Origin: Verrucomicrobiota bacterium | GTDB lineage: Bacteria; Verrucomicrobiota; Verrucomicrobiia; Limisphaerales; Pedosphaeraceae | NCBI GenBank assembly: GCA_021325145.1 | Contig: JAJPHR010000077.1 | Span: forward strand, 62,001 to 126,000 | Direction of reading: 5' to 3' | Length of the DNA: 64,000 nucleotides | In this document: in pieces, positions 27,695 through 35,840 of the stretch | Layout of the letters: each line of letters begins with the position of its first letter | Position numbering within the stretch: position 1 is the first letter of the stretch | Notes under the pieces: generated by a model | The model's input: the letters and a program-made list of their open reading frames with translations, nothing else | The model's database searches: none | What the model was told of the DNA's origin: nothing | Position numbers and translations under genes: made by a program

Positions 27695-29866
27695 ATGCTT
27701 TATCAGTTTCGACATCGCATTATCGGGCCAGTCGTTATTATATGGCTGGTTCTTACTGTCACCAGCGTGGTCACTCGGATGATCATCTGGGACCAGCTCA
27801 CCAGCAATTTAAAGGCTTCGGCTGACGCGGTGCGATTTGGAGAAGCGGTGAACCATCTTTTTTCGGCCGTGCAGGACGCAGAAACGAGCCAGCGCGGTTT
27901 CCTGCTGACGGACGACGGGGCTTACCTTCAGCCCTTCGCGCAGGCCGAGGCCGCATTGCCAATGGCATTCAAACAATTGACGGATTTGGCGCTGCACGAC
28001 CCCATTCTTCAACAAGACATTCTTGAACTTCGCGGTTTGACTGAGGTCAAAATGATGGAACTGAAGGATACCATCAAACTGCGGCACGAAACGGGCTTTT
28101 CCGCCGCCTTGCAAGTGGTGGCCACCGGCAAGGGAAAGGCAACGATGGATGATATTCGCAAAGTCGTCGCCCGGCTGAACCATGCCCGCGCAAATATGCT
28201 GGCCACGAGCGCGGCGGCGATTCGCCGGGAGACTCAATTGAGCCAACGAACCAGCCTGTTTACCGGCTTTCTCGGCATCGGGGCCGGTCTGCTGGCGCTT
28301 TACCTGGTGTGGGTCGGCTCGCGGCAGGAAAAGGCCGCGCAGACGTTGTTCGAGGAAAAAACGCGCGCCGAGAAGAGCGTGGTGGAAAAAAGCGCCTTCC
28401 TCGCCAACGTGAGCCACGAGATTCGCACCCCGATGAATGCCATCCTGGGCTTCGGTGAACTGCTCGAAAACGAACCGTTGGCCCCCCGGCAAACAAAATA
28501 TGTCCGCTGCATCCGCCAAAGCGGCAAGTCGCTGCTCCAATTGATCAATGATGTTCTCGACCTTTCGAAACTCGAAGCCGGTAAACTTGAGCCGTATCTC
28601 GAACCCACGGATCTGCGGGAGGTGCTCGGCTTTGTTCAAACCATGTTTGCGCATCAGGCCATGGTGAAGGCGCTCGAATTGAAGCTCGAAGCGGCCACGC
28701 TCCCCCAGGCCCTGTTGCTGGACCGCCTGCGTCTCCGGCAGGTGCTCGTCAACTTGGTGGGCAATGCCGTCAAATTCACCGACCAAGGCCATGTGCGCGT
28801 CCAGGCCGATTGGGTTCAGCAATCCGGCGACCGCAGTCGCGGATGTTTGTCGATCGAGGTTGCCGACAGCGGCATCGGCATCTCGCCCGAAAAGCAGCGG
28901 GAAATCTTTGAACCATTCGTCCAGTCCGATCCACGCTCCGGGGGCGAAAATCAGGGCACGGGTCTGGGCTTGACCATCGTCCGACGCCTGACCGAGTTGA
29001 TGGGCGGAACCGTCTCGGTGGAAAGCATGCCGGGGCAGGGTTCAACTTTCCATTTGCGGTTTCCGGACGTTCAGGTTTCCGCCCGCCTGCCGGTCACCGA
29101 TGCCATCGAGGCCGACGAAACCGTGGATTTCAATGATTTCGCCCCCGCCACGCTCCTGGTGGTGGATGACAATGAAACGAACCGCTCACTCATCGCCGGC
29201 ATTTTCGAGGGCACGCACCATCGATTGCAACTGGCCCGTGACGGCCAGGAAGCGCTCGAATCGATTCGCAACGCAAAACCGGACCTCGTTCTGTTGGACA
29301 TTCGCATGCCCATCATGGACGGGCGCGCAACGCTCATGGAAATTCGCAAGCTTCCCGCCCTCGATTTACTCCCGGTCATCGCCATCACCGCCTCCAGCCA
29401 GGTGGATGACGAAAAGGACTTGCGGCATGACTTCAACGGCTATGTTCGCAAACCGTTCTCCCGGCGCGTGCTTTACAAGGAACTGGCGCAGTTCCTTCGA
29501 CGAACGGCGCGCCCGCTGGAACCGTCCGGCCAAATACCGCCCGAAGCGGCCCCGTCCGCCCAACCCGCGACCATCGCCACGGCCAGAAAAGCCGGGGATT
29601 GGGATATGCTCGCGGCGGAACTCCGCGCCTTGCAAACCGAACAATGGAGCCTTCTCTGCGAGACGCTCGCCATCAATGACACCCAGGCTTTTGCCCAAAA
29701 ATTGCGTGAGCTCGCCCGGAGCACCCAATGCCCTCCGCTGTCCGCTTACGCTGAAGCTCTGGCCGCGCATGCCGAAGCCTACGCCGTGCGCGACCTGGAG
29801 CGGCAACTTTCCGAATTTCCCGCTGTAATCATGGCCATTGAATCGAAACCCGCCAGCCATGTCTGA
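27695..29866 (+). CDS. Hybrid sensor histidine kinase/response regulator with CHASE3-like sensor
   Basis: A 723-residue inner-membrane kinase. A first membrane helix (about residues 10-30) and a second near 190-210 enclose a helical CHASE3-type sensor domain with DAETSQRGFLLTDDGAYLQPF. The kinase has His241 in ANVSHEIRTPMN, an N-box with LVGNAVKFTDQGHV, and G-boxes DSGIGIS and GTGLGLTIV. A receiver domain follows with Asp535 in LVLLDIRMPIMDG and KPFSRR. The C-terminal tail of about 100 residues is helical and may be a degenerate phosphotransfer domain, although I see no convincing Hpt histidine. The stop overlaps the next gene by eight bases, so the proteins are probably made together. Confidence 0.9.
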   Translation: MLYQFRHRIIGPVVIIWLVLTVTSVVTRMIIWDQLTSNLKASADAVRFGEAVNHLFSAVQDAETSQRGFLLTDDGAYLQPFAQAEAALPMAFKQLTDLALHDPILQQDILELRGLTEVKMMELKDTIKLRHETGFSAALQVVATGKGKATMDDIRKVVARLNHARANMLATSAAAIRRETQLSQRTSLFTGFLGIGAGLLALYLVWVGSRQEKAAQTLFEEKTRAEKSVVEKSAFLANVSHEIRTPMNAILGFGELLENEPLAPRQTKYVRCIRQSGKSLLQLINDVLDLSKLEAGKLEPYLEPTDLREVLGFVQTMFAHQAMVKALELKLEAATLPQALLLDRLRLRQVLVNLVGNAVKFTDQGHVRVQADWVQQSGDRSRGCLSIEVADSGIGISPEKQREIFEPFVQSDPRSGGENQGTGLGLTIVRRLTELMGGTVSVESMPGQGSTFHLRFPDVQVSARLPVTDAIEADETVDFNDFAPATLLVVDDNETNRSLIAGIFEGTHHRLQLARDGQEALESIRNAKPDLVLLDIRMPIMDGRATLMEIRKLPALDLLPVIAITASSQVDDEKDLRHDFNGYVRKPFSRRVLYKELAQFLRRTARPLEPSGQIPPEAAPSAQPATIATARKAGDWDMLAAELRALQTEQWSLLCETLAINDTQAFAQKLRELARSTQCPPLSAYAEALAAHAEAYAVRDLERQLSEFPAVIMAIESKPASHV

Positions 29867-30977
29867 TCCAATCACCGAGACAACCGCCAACGATTGCCTC
29901 CTCGTGGTCGATGACCAGGAATCCAACATCCAGGTCCTCGGCACGATGCTGGGAAAGCTCGGCTTCGAAATCCTCCCCGCCACCGATGGCGCGCAAGCGT
30001 TGCGCCGGCTGGCCGTCCGCCGGCCCGATCTTATTTTGCTCGATGTCATCCTGCCCGGCATGGACGGATTCGAAATCTGCCGGCGCATCCAGGAAAACCC
30101 CGATTGGCGCGACATTCCGATCATCTTTCTTTCTGCCGCGGACGACAAAAACCTGATTGTGCGCGCGCTGGAAAGCGGCGGCGTGGATTACATCACCAAA
30201 CCCTTTAACCGGCTGGAACTCATTTCCCGGGTGCGCACTCACCTGATGCTCAAGACCACCCGCGACCACCTGAAACGGCTGGCGCAGGACAAGGAGGAAT
30301 TGCTGGCCATGATTTCTCATCACCTCCAAAACCACCTCGCCAGCATGCAAATGAGTTCGCAACTCCTGCTCGATCGCGTCCACGCCGACGGCGACGGCAA
30401 GCTGCGCTTGATGGCTGGAAACATACACGATGCCAGCAACAAGATGCGCACGTTCGTGCGCTCCTTTCTGGCCAATGCCGCCGCCGATCACCGTTTGACG
30501 GTCACGCTGCGGACCATCAATTTGGCGGATGCCGTTACGCGTGTCGTCGGTCAATACGGGGAAGCCGCCCGCGCCAAGGAAATCATGCTGCGGACGAATT
30601 TGCCCGCCGAGGGCGCGCCGGTCCTGGCCGATGGGGCCGCGCTCGACCAGGTGCTGGACAATCTCATTTCCAACGCCATCAAATTCTCGCCCCCAGGCAG
30701 GGAAGTTTTAATTTCCATTCAGCCCGGACCCGAGCGGGTCGAATGCCACGTCCAGGACCAGGGCGCCGGCCTTACCGAAGAAGACAAGCGTAAACTTTTT
30801 CGCCGCTACGCCCGCCTGTCCACCCAGCCCACCGGTGGCGAACCTTCCACCGGCCTGGGCCTCAGCATCGCCAAAAAACTCGCCCTGGCGATGAAAGGCG
30901 ACCTCACCTGCGCCAGCACGCCCGGCCAGGGCGCCACTTTCATACTTCGCCTGACTGCTGTACCTTCAACCCACTGA
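29859..30977 (+). CDS. Receiver-histidine kinase protein
   Basis: A 372-residue soluble protein with a receiver domain first (Asp62 in ILLDVILPGMDG, KPFNR), then a kinase core. The phospho-acceptor region reads AMISHHLQNHLASMQ (His154 or His155), so the proline normally found five positions later is replaced by His. ATPase boxes include LDNLISNAIKFSPPG and GLGLSIAKK. A receiver placed before a kinase lets a phosphoryl group from another kinase control this one. It overlaps the upstream hybrid kinase gene (ATG inside its end) and precedes an NtrC-type regulator by eight bases, so a phosphorelay through the three proteins is likely. Confidence 0.9.
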   Translation: MSDPITETTANDCLLVVDDQESNIQVLGTMLGKLGFEILPATDGAQALRRLAVRRPDLILLDVILPGMDGFEICRRIQENPDWRDIPIIFLSAADDKNLIVRALESGGVDYITKPFNRLELISRVRTHLMLKTTRDHLKRLAQDKEELLAMISHHLQNHLASMQMSSQLLLDRVHADGDGKLRLMAGNIHDASNKMRTFVRSFLANAAADHRLTVTLRTINLADAVTRVVGQYGEAARAKEIMLRTNLPAEGAPVLADGAALDQVLDNLISNAIKFSPPGREVLISIQPGPERVECHVQDQGAGLTEEDKRKLFRRYARLSTQPTGGEPSTGLGLSIAKKLALAMKGDLTCASTPGQGATFILRLTAVPSTH

Positions 30978-30984
30978 ATGACCT

Positions 30985-32337
30985 ATGGATTTTCTCGTAA
31001 TTGACGACGACAAACCGTTCCGCGACGCCACCTGCCTGCTCATCGAAGACGAAGGCCACTACGCCCAACCGGCGGCGTCCGGCCAGGCGGGTTTGTCGCT
31101 CTTGAAGGAGGACAAATTTGATGCTGTGCTCCTCGACGTGAACCTCGGCGCGGAAAAAGGGCTCGACGTCCTCCAGCAAATCATCAAGACCGAGCCCAAT
31201 CTCCCGGTCGTCATGTTCACCGCCCAGGGCACCGTCAAGACCGCCGTCGAAGCCATGCGCCAGGGCGCGCTCGATTTCCTGGAGAAGCCGTTCACCCGCG
31301 AGCAACTCCACACCGTCCTCGCCCGCTTGCAACGCTTCAATCGCATGAGCCGCAACATCGAGCGATTGGAACAGGAAGTTAAGGAAACCAAATCCCAGAA
31401 CCCGGAGTTGCTCCTGGACTTCACCACGCCCGCCATGCGCGAGGTCATGGACGTGCTGCTCCGCGCCGCCAAAACTCCGGCCTCGATCCTCATCATGGGC
31501 GAGAGCGGCACCGGCAAGAGCGTCGTCGCCCGGGCCATCCATGATCAAAGCCACCTGGCCGACAAACCCTTCATCACCGTGAGTTGCCCCAGCTTGTCCA
31601 AGGAACTGCTCGAAAGCGAGTTGTTCGGCCATGTCAAAGGCTCGTTCACCGGCGCGATCAAGGACCACTGGGGCAAGGTCAAAGCCGCGACCGGCGGGAC
31701 GTTGTTCCTCGACGAAATCGGCGACTTGCCGATGGAAATCCAGCCCAAGCTGCTTCGGCTCCTGCAGGAACGCGAATACGAACGTCTCGGCGAAAACGTC
31801 ATCCGCACCGCGGACATCCGCGTCATCGCCGCCACCAATCGCGACCTGAGAAAGCGCATCACCGAAGGCGCGTTTCGCGAAGACCTGTACTTCCGGCTCA
31901 ACGTCATTGCCGTCGAGATGCCCCCGCTCCGCAACCGCCAGGGCGATCTCCTTCGTTTCGCCGACCACTACCTGAAGCACTTTTCCGCCCAATGCGGCCG
32001 CGTGTTCCAGGGTTTTTCCGAGCCCGCCGCCACCCGCCTGCGCTCCTATGCCTGGCCCGGCAACCTGCGCGAACTCCGCAATGCCATCGAACGCGCCGTC
32101 ATCCTCGCCAAACGCGAGAAGATCGACTCCGAAGATCTCCCGCTCGACCAATCCGCCACCGGTCAGTCCGCCGGCCCGTTGCCGCAACCCGGCGAATTCG
32201 TCTCCCTGGAAAAGCTCGAGGAACTCCACGTCCGCAAAGTCCTCGAACGCACCGGCAGCGTCGCCGAAGCCGCCAAAATCCTCGGCATCGACGACGCCAC
32301 CATCTACCGCAAACGCAAAAAGATGGGGATGGAATGA
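30985..32337 (+). CDS. Sigma-54-dependent NtrC-family response regulator
   Basis: A 450-residue transcription activator: receiver domain (Asp51 in VLLDVNLGAEKG, EKPF), AAA+ ATPase with Walker A GESGTGKS at 172-179, the sigma-54 contact loop GSFTGA at 219-224 (the consensus is GAFTGA), Walker B LFLDEIGDL, and a Fis-type helix-turn-helix at the C-terminus (EAAKILGIDDATIYRKRKK). The Ala-to-Ser change in the loop is conservative and occurs in active proteins. It is the last of three co-directional signalling genes. Its targets cannot be identified; I found no clear -24/-12 promoter in the window. Confidence 0.95.
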   Translation: MDFLVIDDDKPFRDATCLLIEDEGHYAQPAASGQAGLSLLKEDKFDAVLLDVNLGAEKGLDVLQQIIKTEPNLPVVMFTAQGTVKTAVEAMRQGALDFLEKPFTREQLHTVLARLQRFNRMSRNIERLEQEVKETKSQNPELLLDFTTPAMREVMDVLLRAAKTPASILIMGESGTGKSVVARAIHDQSHLADKPFITVSCPSLSKELLESELFGHVKGSFTGAIKDHWGKVKAATGGTLFLDEIGDLPMEIQPKLLRLLQEREYERLGENVIRTADIRVIAATNRDLRKRITEGAFREDLYFRLNVIAVEMPPLRNRQGDLLRFADHYLKHFSAQCGRVFQGFSEPAATRLRSYAWPGNLRELRNAIERAVILAKREKIDSEDLPLDQSATGQSAGPLPQPGEFVSLEKLEELHVRKVLERTGSVAEAAKILGIDDATIYRKRKKMGME

Positions 32338-32713
32338 GCCAAATAACTTCCCCGGGCTGAAGGCGCGGGATATTACAGCCCGGGGCAAAGCGAGCCAGCA
32401 AGCGACGCCCCGGGTTCAAGTCCCAAACATCCAGGCGCGGGCCAAACGCCCAAATAGCCAGCTTTCATCCCCGCTTTGCCTTCCAAGCCTGATTGCGTTC
32501 CGCCAAGTTGCCCATCAGTCGTGCCCATGTAACAATCCCCTTGCTGTAAAATGCCAGCCCGTGTAACATGGGCCTCACCTAGGATAACATACAGGAGATT
32601 GCCTTACTTGCTTCCGAGTTCGAGACTCATGCTATCGCAACCAAAAGGGCAAAGCACGCGAAGCTGGACAATTGCTTGTTGGGAAAAGACTTTGGACTGG
32701 ATCAGAACCATAA
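32338..32713. other. Intergenic region at the edge of an AT-rich accessory patch
   Basis: About 375 bp after the NtrC-type gene. It opens with a strong hairpin (32350-32385), then GGTTCAAGTCC-like sequence that resembles a T-arm but does not fold into a tRNA. Base composition shifts to a clearly lower G+C from about 32.5 kb onward. Confidence 0.45.
32350..32385 (+). terminator. Hairpin after the kinase operon
   Basis: CCCCGGGCTG pairs perfectly with CAGCCCGGGG across a 16-base loop, 12 bases after the NtrC-type stop codon. The position fits transcription termination of the three-gene unit, although no T-run follows. Confidence 0.55.
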
Positions 32714-33043
32714 ATGAAACCAAATATGACAAAAGAAGAAAAACTTGCCAGACTCAAGAGCTTGCAAGCAGAGGTGGACAAGATCCGCCAGGAACTCGGC
32801 ATTAATCCTCCCGGTAAAGCGATCTTCACTGCCGGCGGAGATGCTTCCGGGAACTCAGTGATACTCGTTGAAAGTGACGGGTTCGGAGCAGCCACGACGA
32901 GTGTGATCGAAGGACACTACCCAATCGATTACGTTACCAAATTAGAGCGTGCTTTTCCTACCGAGCAGGAAGCCGAAACGGCTGCTGAGGCAGTCGCATT
33001 CCAAGGGCTTTCTCCTTGGGCCGTGCTGGGGGAAACTGTGTAG
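32714..33043 (+). CDS. Small hypothetical protein in the restriction patch
   Basis: A 109-residue soluble protein. The N-terminal 30 residues (EEKLARLKSLQAEVDKIRQELG) form a charged helix that could be a coiled coil. The rest has FTAGGDASGNSVILVESDGFGAATT and a helical C-terminus with FPTEQEAETAAEAVAFQG. No family is known to me. Its codon use and composition are more AT-rich than the surroundings, like the nuclease gene it converges on, so the two may have arrived together. Confidence 0.6.
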   Translation: MKPNMTKEEKLARLKSLQAEVDKIRQELGINPPGKAIFTAGGDASGNSVILVESDGFGAATTSVIEGHYPIDYVTKLERAFPTEQEAETAAEAVAFQGLSPWAVLGETV

Positions 33044-33048
33044 CTCTG

Positions 33049-33966
33049 CTACTTAATCGTGCTTGAGTACTCTCGCCGAAATTCTTCGAACACAAAGCGC
33101 AACACCTTCTGGCGGTCCTCTGGCTCATCGAAGCCCGCCGCCACCTTCAGAAGGTCTGCCTTGCTGATCGACTGAACCTTCATGTCAATCAGGTATTTTT
33201 TTACATCCTTCGAGATGTCATCGATGACTAAAATCACATTTCCATCCACGAGGCGCTCCCGATCGAAATTCAACTTCAACTCAGCATAAACGCGGTCAGC
33301 ATCCGATTCGGTAAGTATTCTCAGTTTCTTGACTTGGTAAACCACCCCAAAGTTGGTTGATAGATCGACTCCTTTGTCGTGCGCCGCAGTGCGGGTATCC
33401 CGGTAAATCTTGCACGCGAACTTCTCCAGATGCACCTTAATTACCGCGAAGCTGAAAATTTCGAAATTCGCTGGAGTTCTATCAATCTGCTGCCGTACCA
33501 ACGTCAAGAATTGGTCCTTGTCCTCAGCCAAACTCACCCGCTTGCTGATATCTTGAAGCAGGGGCACGATTCCCAGCCGTTGCTCGATATGTTGTTGAAT
33601 TCGGGATGGGATCCAAGCGATGAGAGTTTTTGCGCAGTCGGTGTACGGCGACAATAATTCGTACTTCAGATGATCGACGGATTTTAGAACCTTATAACGC
33701 GACATTCGCATGCCGTAGGCGTCTTCGTACTTGGCTCCAATGTGAACATCGTGACCGAGAAAGCCTTTTAGTTCTCTTACCGCTGTGTGATATGCGTTAC
33801 GGATTTCTGGATCGGTGAAGAATGGCCTTCCGTTTGAAGAGAACGATTTGATTAGACCAAAGGTTACGACCGGCATGATTACCTTTGTCTGTGAATTTCT
33901 GAGCATCCGCTCGATCTCGCCTTTGCAAAACCTCTCAGCGTTATCGGTAGCAGTCTTCAGTTGCAT
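33049..33966 (-). CDS. HaeII-like type II restriction endonuclease
   Basis: A 305-residue soluble protein with a PD-(D/E)xK-type core in its C-terminal half: the helix EIFSFAVIKVHLEKFACKIY, then KGVDLSTNFGVVYQVKKL where Asp201, Gln211 and Lys213 fit the D...(E/Q)xK catalytic layout. The remainder (DGNVILVIDDISKDVKKYLIDMKVQSISKADLL...) resembles HaeII-family enzymes, which are about 350 residues; this assignment rests on my recognition of the motif pattern, not a search. No DNA methyltransferase lies within the AT-rich patch, so a self-protecting partner must be elsewhere or the enzyme is inactive or mis-assigned. A short fragment with a different restriction-enzyme flavour lies directly upstream. 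Confidence 0.65.
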   Translation of the reverse strand: MQLKTATDNAERFCKGEIERMLRNSQTKVIMPVVTFGLIKSFSSNGRPFFTDPEIRNAYHTAVRELKGFLGHDVHIGAKYEDAYGMRMSRYKVLKSVDHLKYELLSPYTDCAKTLIAWIPSRIQQHIEQRLGIVPLLQDISKRVSLAEDKDQFLTLVRQQIDRTPANFEIFSFAVIKVHLEKFACKIYRDTRTAAHDKGVDLSTNFGVVYQVKKLRILTESDADRVYAELKLNFDRERLVDGNVILVIDDISKDVKKYLIDMKVQSISKADLLKVAAGFDEPEDRQKVLRFVFEEFRREYSSTIK

Positions 33967-33974
33967 ACATCACG

Positions 33975-34139
33975 TCAATGCCTCCTGTTACGCTTTGGGA
34001 ATCCTTTTCCAGCTTGCACTGGCTTAAACGGACACACGAAACTCTTGTACGGGGCCAAAGACAACTCACGAACTCGCTCCGGCGGGAGCGTGCTGAAATC
34101 AAAGCCATACAATTCACCAGCACCATATCGTGAAGGCAT
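33975..34139 (-). CDS. 54-residue protein or fragment resembling the N-terminus of NotI-type endonucleases
   Basis: An ATG at 34139 opens a 54-codon frame starting RYGAGELYGFDFSTL and continuing to SFVCPFKPVQAGKGF. NotI-type restriction proteins begin with a similar (A/G)E(L/F)(F/Y)G stretch and a CPF cysteine motif, usually followed by further cysteines (a metal-binding start). Here the frame stops just after CPF, so the rest is absent. AGGAGG near its end could serve as the ribosome-binding site of the nuclease gene, whose ATG is nine bases past this stop. The fragment may be a leftover of a lost enzyme or a small coupled leader. The link to NotI is an inference. Confidence 0.4.
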   Translation of the reverse strand: MPSRYGAGELYGFDFSTLPPERVRELSLAPYKSFVCPFKPVQAGKGFPKRNRRH

Positions 34140-34586
34140 GATGCAATATCATAGACACTCAATACGCGGCTGGGAAAGCTTTCGTTTTCACCTTCCTATC
34201 TCACGGTGGCTGGCTGGACTTTGCGCAACCGCCATCGCTTCAACTTCCAAAGACCGTGCAAACAGAAGGGCGCCGGTAATCCTTGCGAACACCGGCGCCA
34301 TTTGGAGGAGGCAGGCAGTTTAAAATGCAAAGCTCAACCCGGTGCGGCCAACGTCGCAGTTGATAACTCTTTTTTCATGGCCGCATATTATCCCGAGTTT
34401 TACTCATTCCATTCGAACAGGCCAATACCAAGCGCGATCCGTACCAAGCTTGTGTCTTGGCGCTAAGTTGGCCTCCATCAGTCATTTAGAACCATTGGCC
34501 ACGCCCTGAACCGGGCGTTGATTTCGCATTTCGCCACCGGAAGTCGAGGGAAGCTGCCGCAGATTGCGACCCGGAAGGTAGGGACA
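34140..34586. other. Gene-poor stretch upstream of the restriction genes
   Basis: About 450 bp without a supported gene, between the NotI-like fragment and the end of ku. It contains the hairpin at 34269-34299 and is moderately AT-rich near 34340-34430. Possible promoter region for the minus-strand restriction genes, which read away from it. Confidence 0.45.
34269..34299. terminator. Inverted repeat (possible terminator)
   Basis: GGCGCCGGT and ACCGGCGCC pair perfectly around a 13-base loop. It lies between ku, whose stop is at 34587 on the minus strand, and the restriction patch, so it may end ku transcription. The distance of about 290 bp from the ku stop is large, hence moderate confidence. 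Confidence 0.4.
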
Positions 34587-35411
34587 TTACGCAGCCTTCC
34601 TCCTGCCGGGCGGGCGTCGAACTTTTTTCTCACGCCCCAACTTTTTCGTTTCCGCCAAACTTTCCCTCAGCACCTGCACCAGGTCCACGACGTTCCCCGG
34701 AGCCTTCGCGCGCGGCGCGGGCGCTTTTCCCGCCCGCCCGCCCGCTTTGATCCTGCTCTCGATCAATTCGAGCAAGGCGGAGCGGTAATCATCCGTATAG
34801 CGCGCCGGGTCCCATTTGACGGTCATTTTACCGATCAAGGTCGTGGCCATGGCCATTTCGCCTTTGCTCACCGGGGTCGCAGGCGTCACCGCCACGGGTT
34901 TGGTCAATTCATCCGCGAAGTGCATCAACTCCAGCACCAGGTTTTGTCCCTGCGGCTTGACCGCCGCGAGATGTTGCCGGCTGCGGATCACCACCTTGGC
35001 GATTCCGATCTTGCCGGCGCTCTGCAACGCCTCGCGCAACAAGTGATACGCCTTGGCCGCGCCCTTCAACGCCTCCATGTAATACGGTTTGGCGAAATAC
35101 ATGGGATTGATTTCGGTCAACTCCACGAAATCGAGAATATCGACTTGCTGCGCCGCCTCGATGTCCACCCGCCGGAAATCCTCGTCGCGCAGCACGATGA
35201 AGCGGCCTTTTTCATATTCGTAACCCTTGACGATTTCGCCCCACGGAACTTCCTTCCCGTCCGCCTCCGCCACCCGTTTGTAATTCACCGGGCTCAGATC
35301 GCTTTTCCGCAGCAGACGGAATGACAGTTCCTCGCGCTTGACCGCAGGCCACAACGCGATGGGAATATTCACCAGGCCAAAACTGACGGACCCTTTCCAA
35401 ATGGCACGCAT
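34587..35411 (-). CDS. ku: Ku protein (non-homologous end joining)
   Basis: A 274-residue bacterial Ku, which forms a ring on DNA double-strand ends and recruits ligase LigD. The N-terminal MRAIWKGSVSFGLVNIPI is diagnostic. The ring-forming core includes GYEYEKGRFIVLRDEDF and YMEALKGAAKAYHLLREAL, followed by KVVIRSRQHLAAVKPQGQNLVLELMH. The C-terminus is a basic low-complexity tail (KKLGREKKVRRPPGRRKAA) typical of Ku proteins with DNA-binding extensions. GGGGAG ten bases before the ATG at 35411 supports the start. A longer upstream frame has no Ku sequence. No ligD is in the window, so its partner is elsewhere. Confidence 0.95.
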   Translation of the reverse strand: MRAIWKGSVSFGLVNIPIALWPAVKREELSFRLLRKSDLSPVNYKRVAEADGKEVPWGEIVKGYEYEKGRFIVLRDEDFRRVDIEAAQQVDILDFVELTEINPMYFAKPYYMEALKGAAKAYHLLREALQSAGKIGIAKVVIRSRQHLAAVKPQGQNLVLELMHFADELTKPVAVTPATPVSKGEMAMATTLIGKMTVKWDPARYTDDYRSALLELIESRIKAGGRAGKAPAPRAKAPGNVVDLVQVLRESLAETKKLGREKKVRRPPGRRKAA

Positions 35412-35840
35412 AAAAATAAAACTCCCCGGATGGCACGCACGACTCGCCCCGTTCTTTCTGATCCCGGAATAGATGCACGTCTTTCCAGGACGGACTGGAA
35501 AGAGTGGGGTCGTCGACCCGCACAGGCCGGTTGCCCGTGCTACCATTGACCTCGGAACACCACCCATGAACTCTTTTGCAGAATGAGTGCCAACGGAAGT
35601 CGTTGATACTGGATGCGCTCCCAAGCGACGCGTCGGCAATTTGCGGAAGCTTGCAACCAGCAACTTGCAGAATGCGGAGAGGAAGCCCCTTTGAATCCTA
35701 CGGCTCGCTCCGTAAATCGTTGGAAATCAAAACCCTGCGCGCAGCGGCGCCCTTTGGCATTCCCCTAGCTGAATAGGTTTGCTCGGACAGCGAAAGCGCT
35801 GCCGAAACATGAAAGCCAGGAACAAATTGAAAGGCTCTAT
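35412..35840. other. Divergent intergenic region between ku and the PRC-barrel gene
   Basis: About 430 bp with no supported gene. It should hold promoters for ku (minus) and the PRC-barrel/BON gene (plus). No convincing consensus promoter or palindrome seen. Confidence 0.45.

Noticed and set aside
30940..32388. 482-codon frame antisense to the NtrC-type regulator
   Set aside because: G+C-rich codon bias produces long antisense frames; the sense strand encodes a complete AAA+ activator.
32395..32430. GGTTCAAGTCC resembling a tRNA T-arm
   Set aside because: No matching acceptor, D- or anticodon stems could be found in the surrounding 90 bases.
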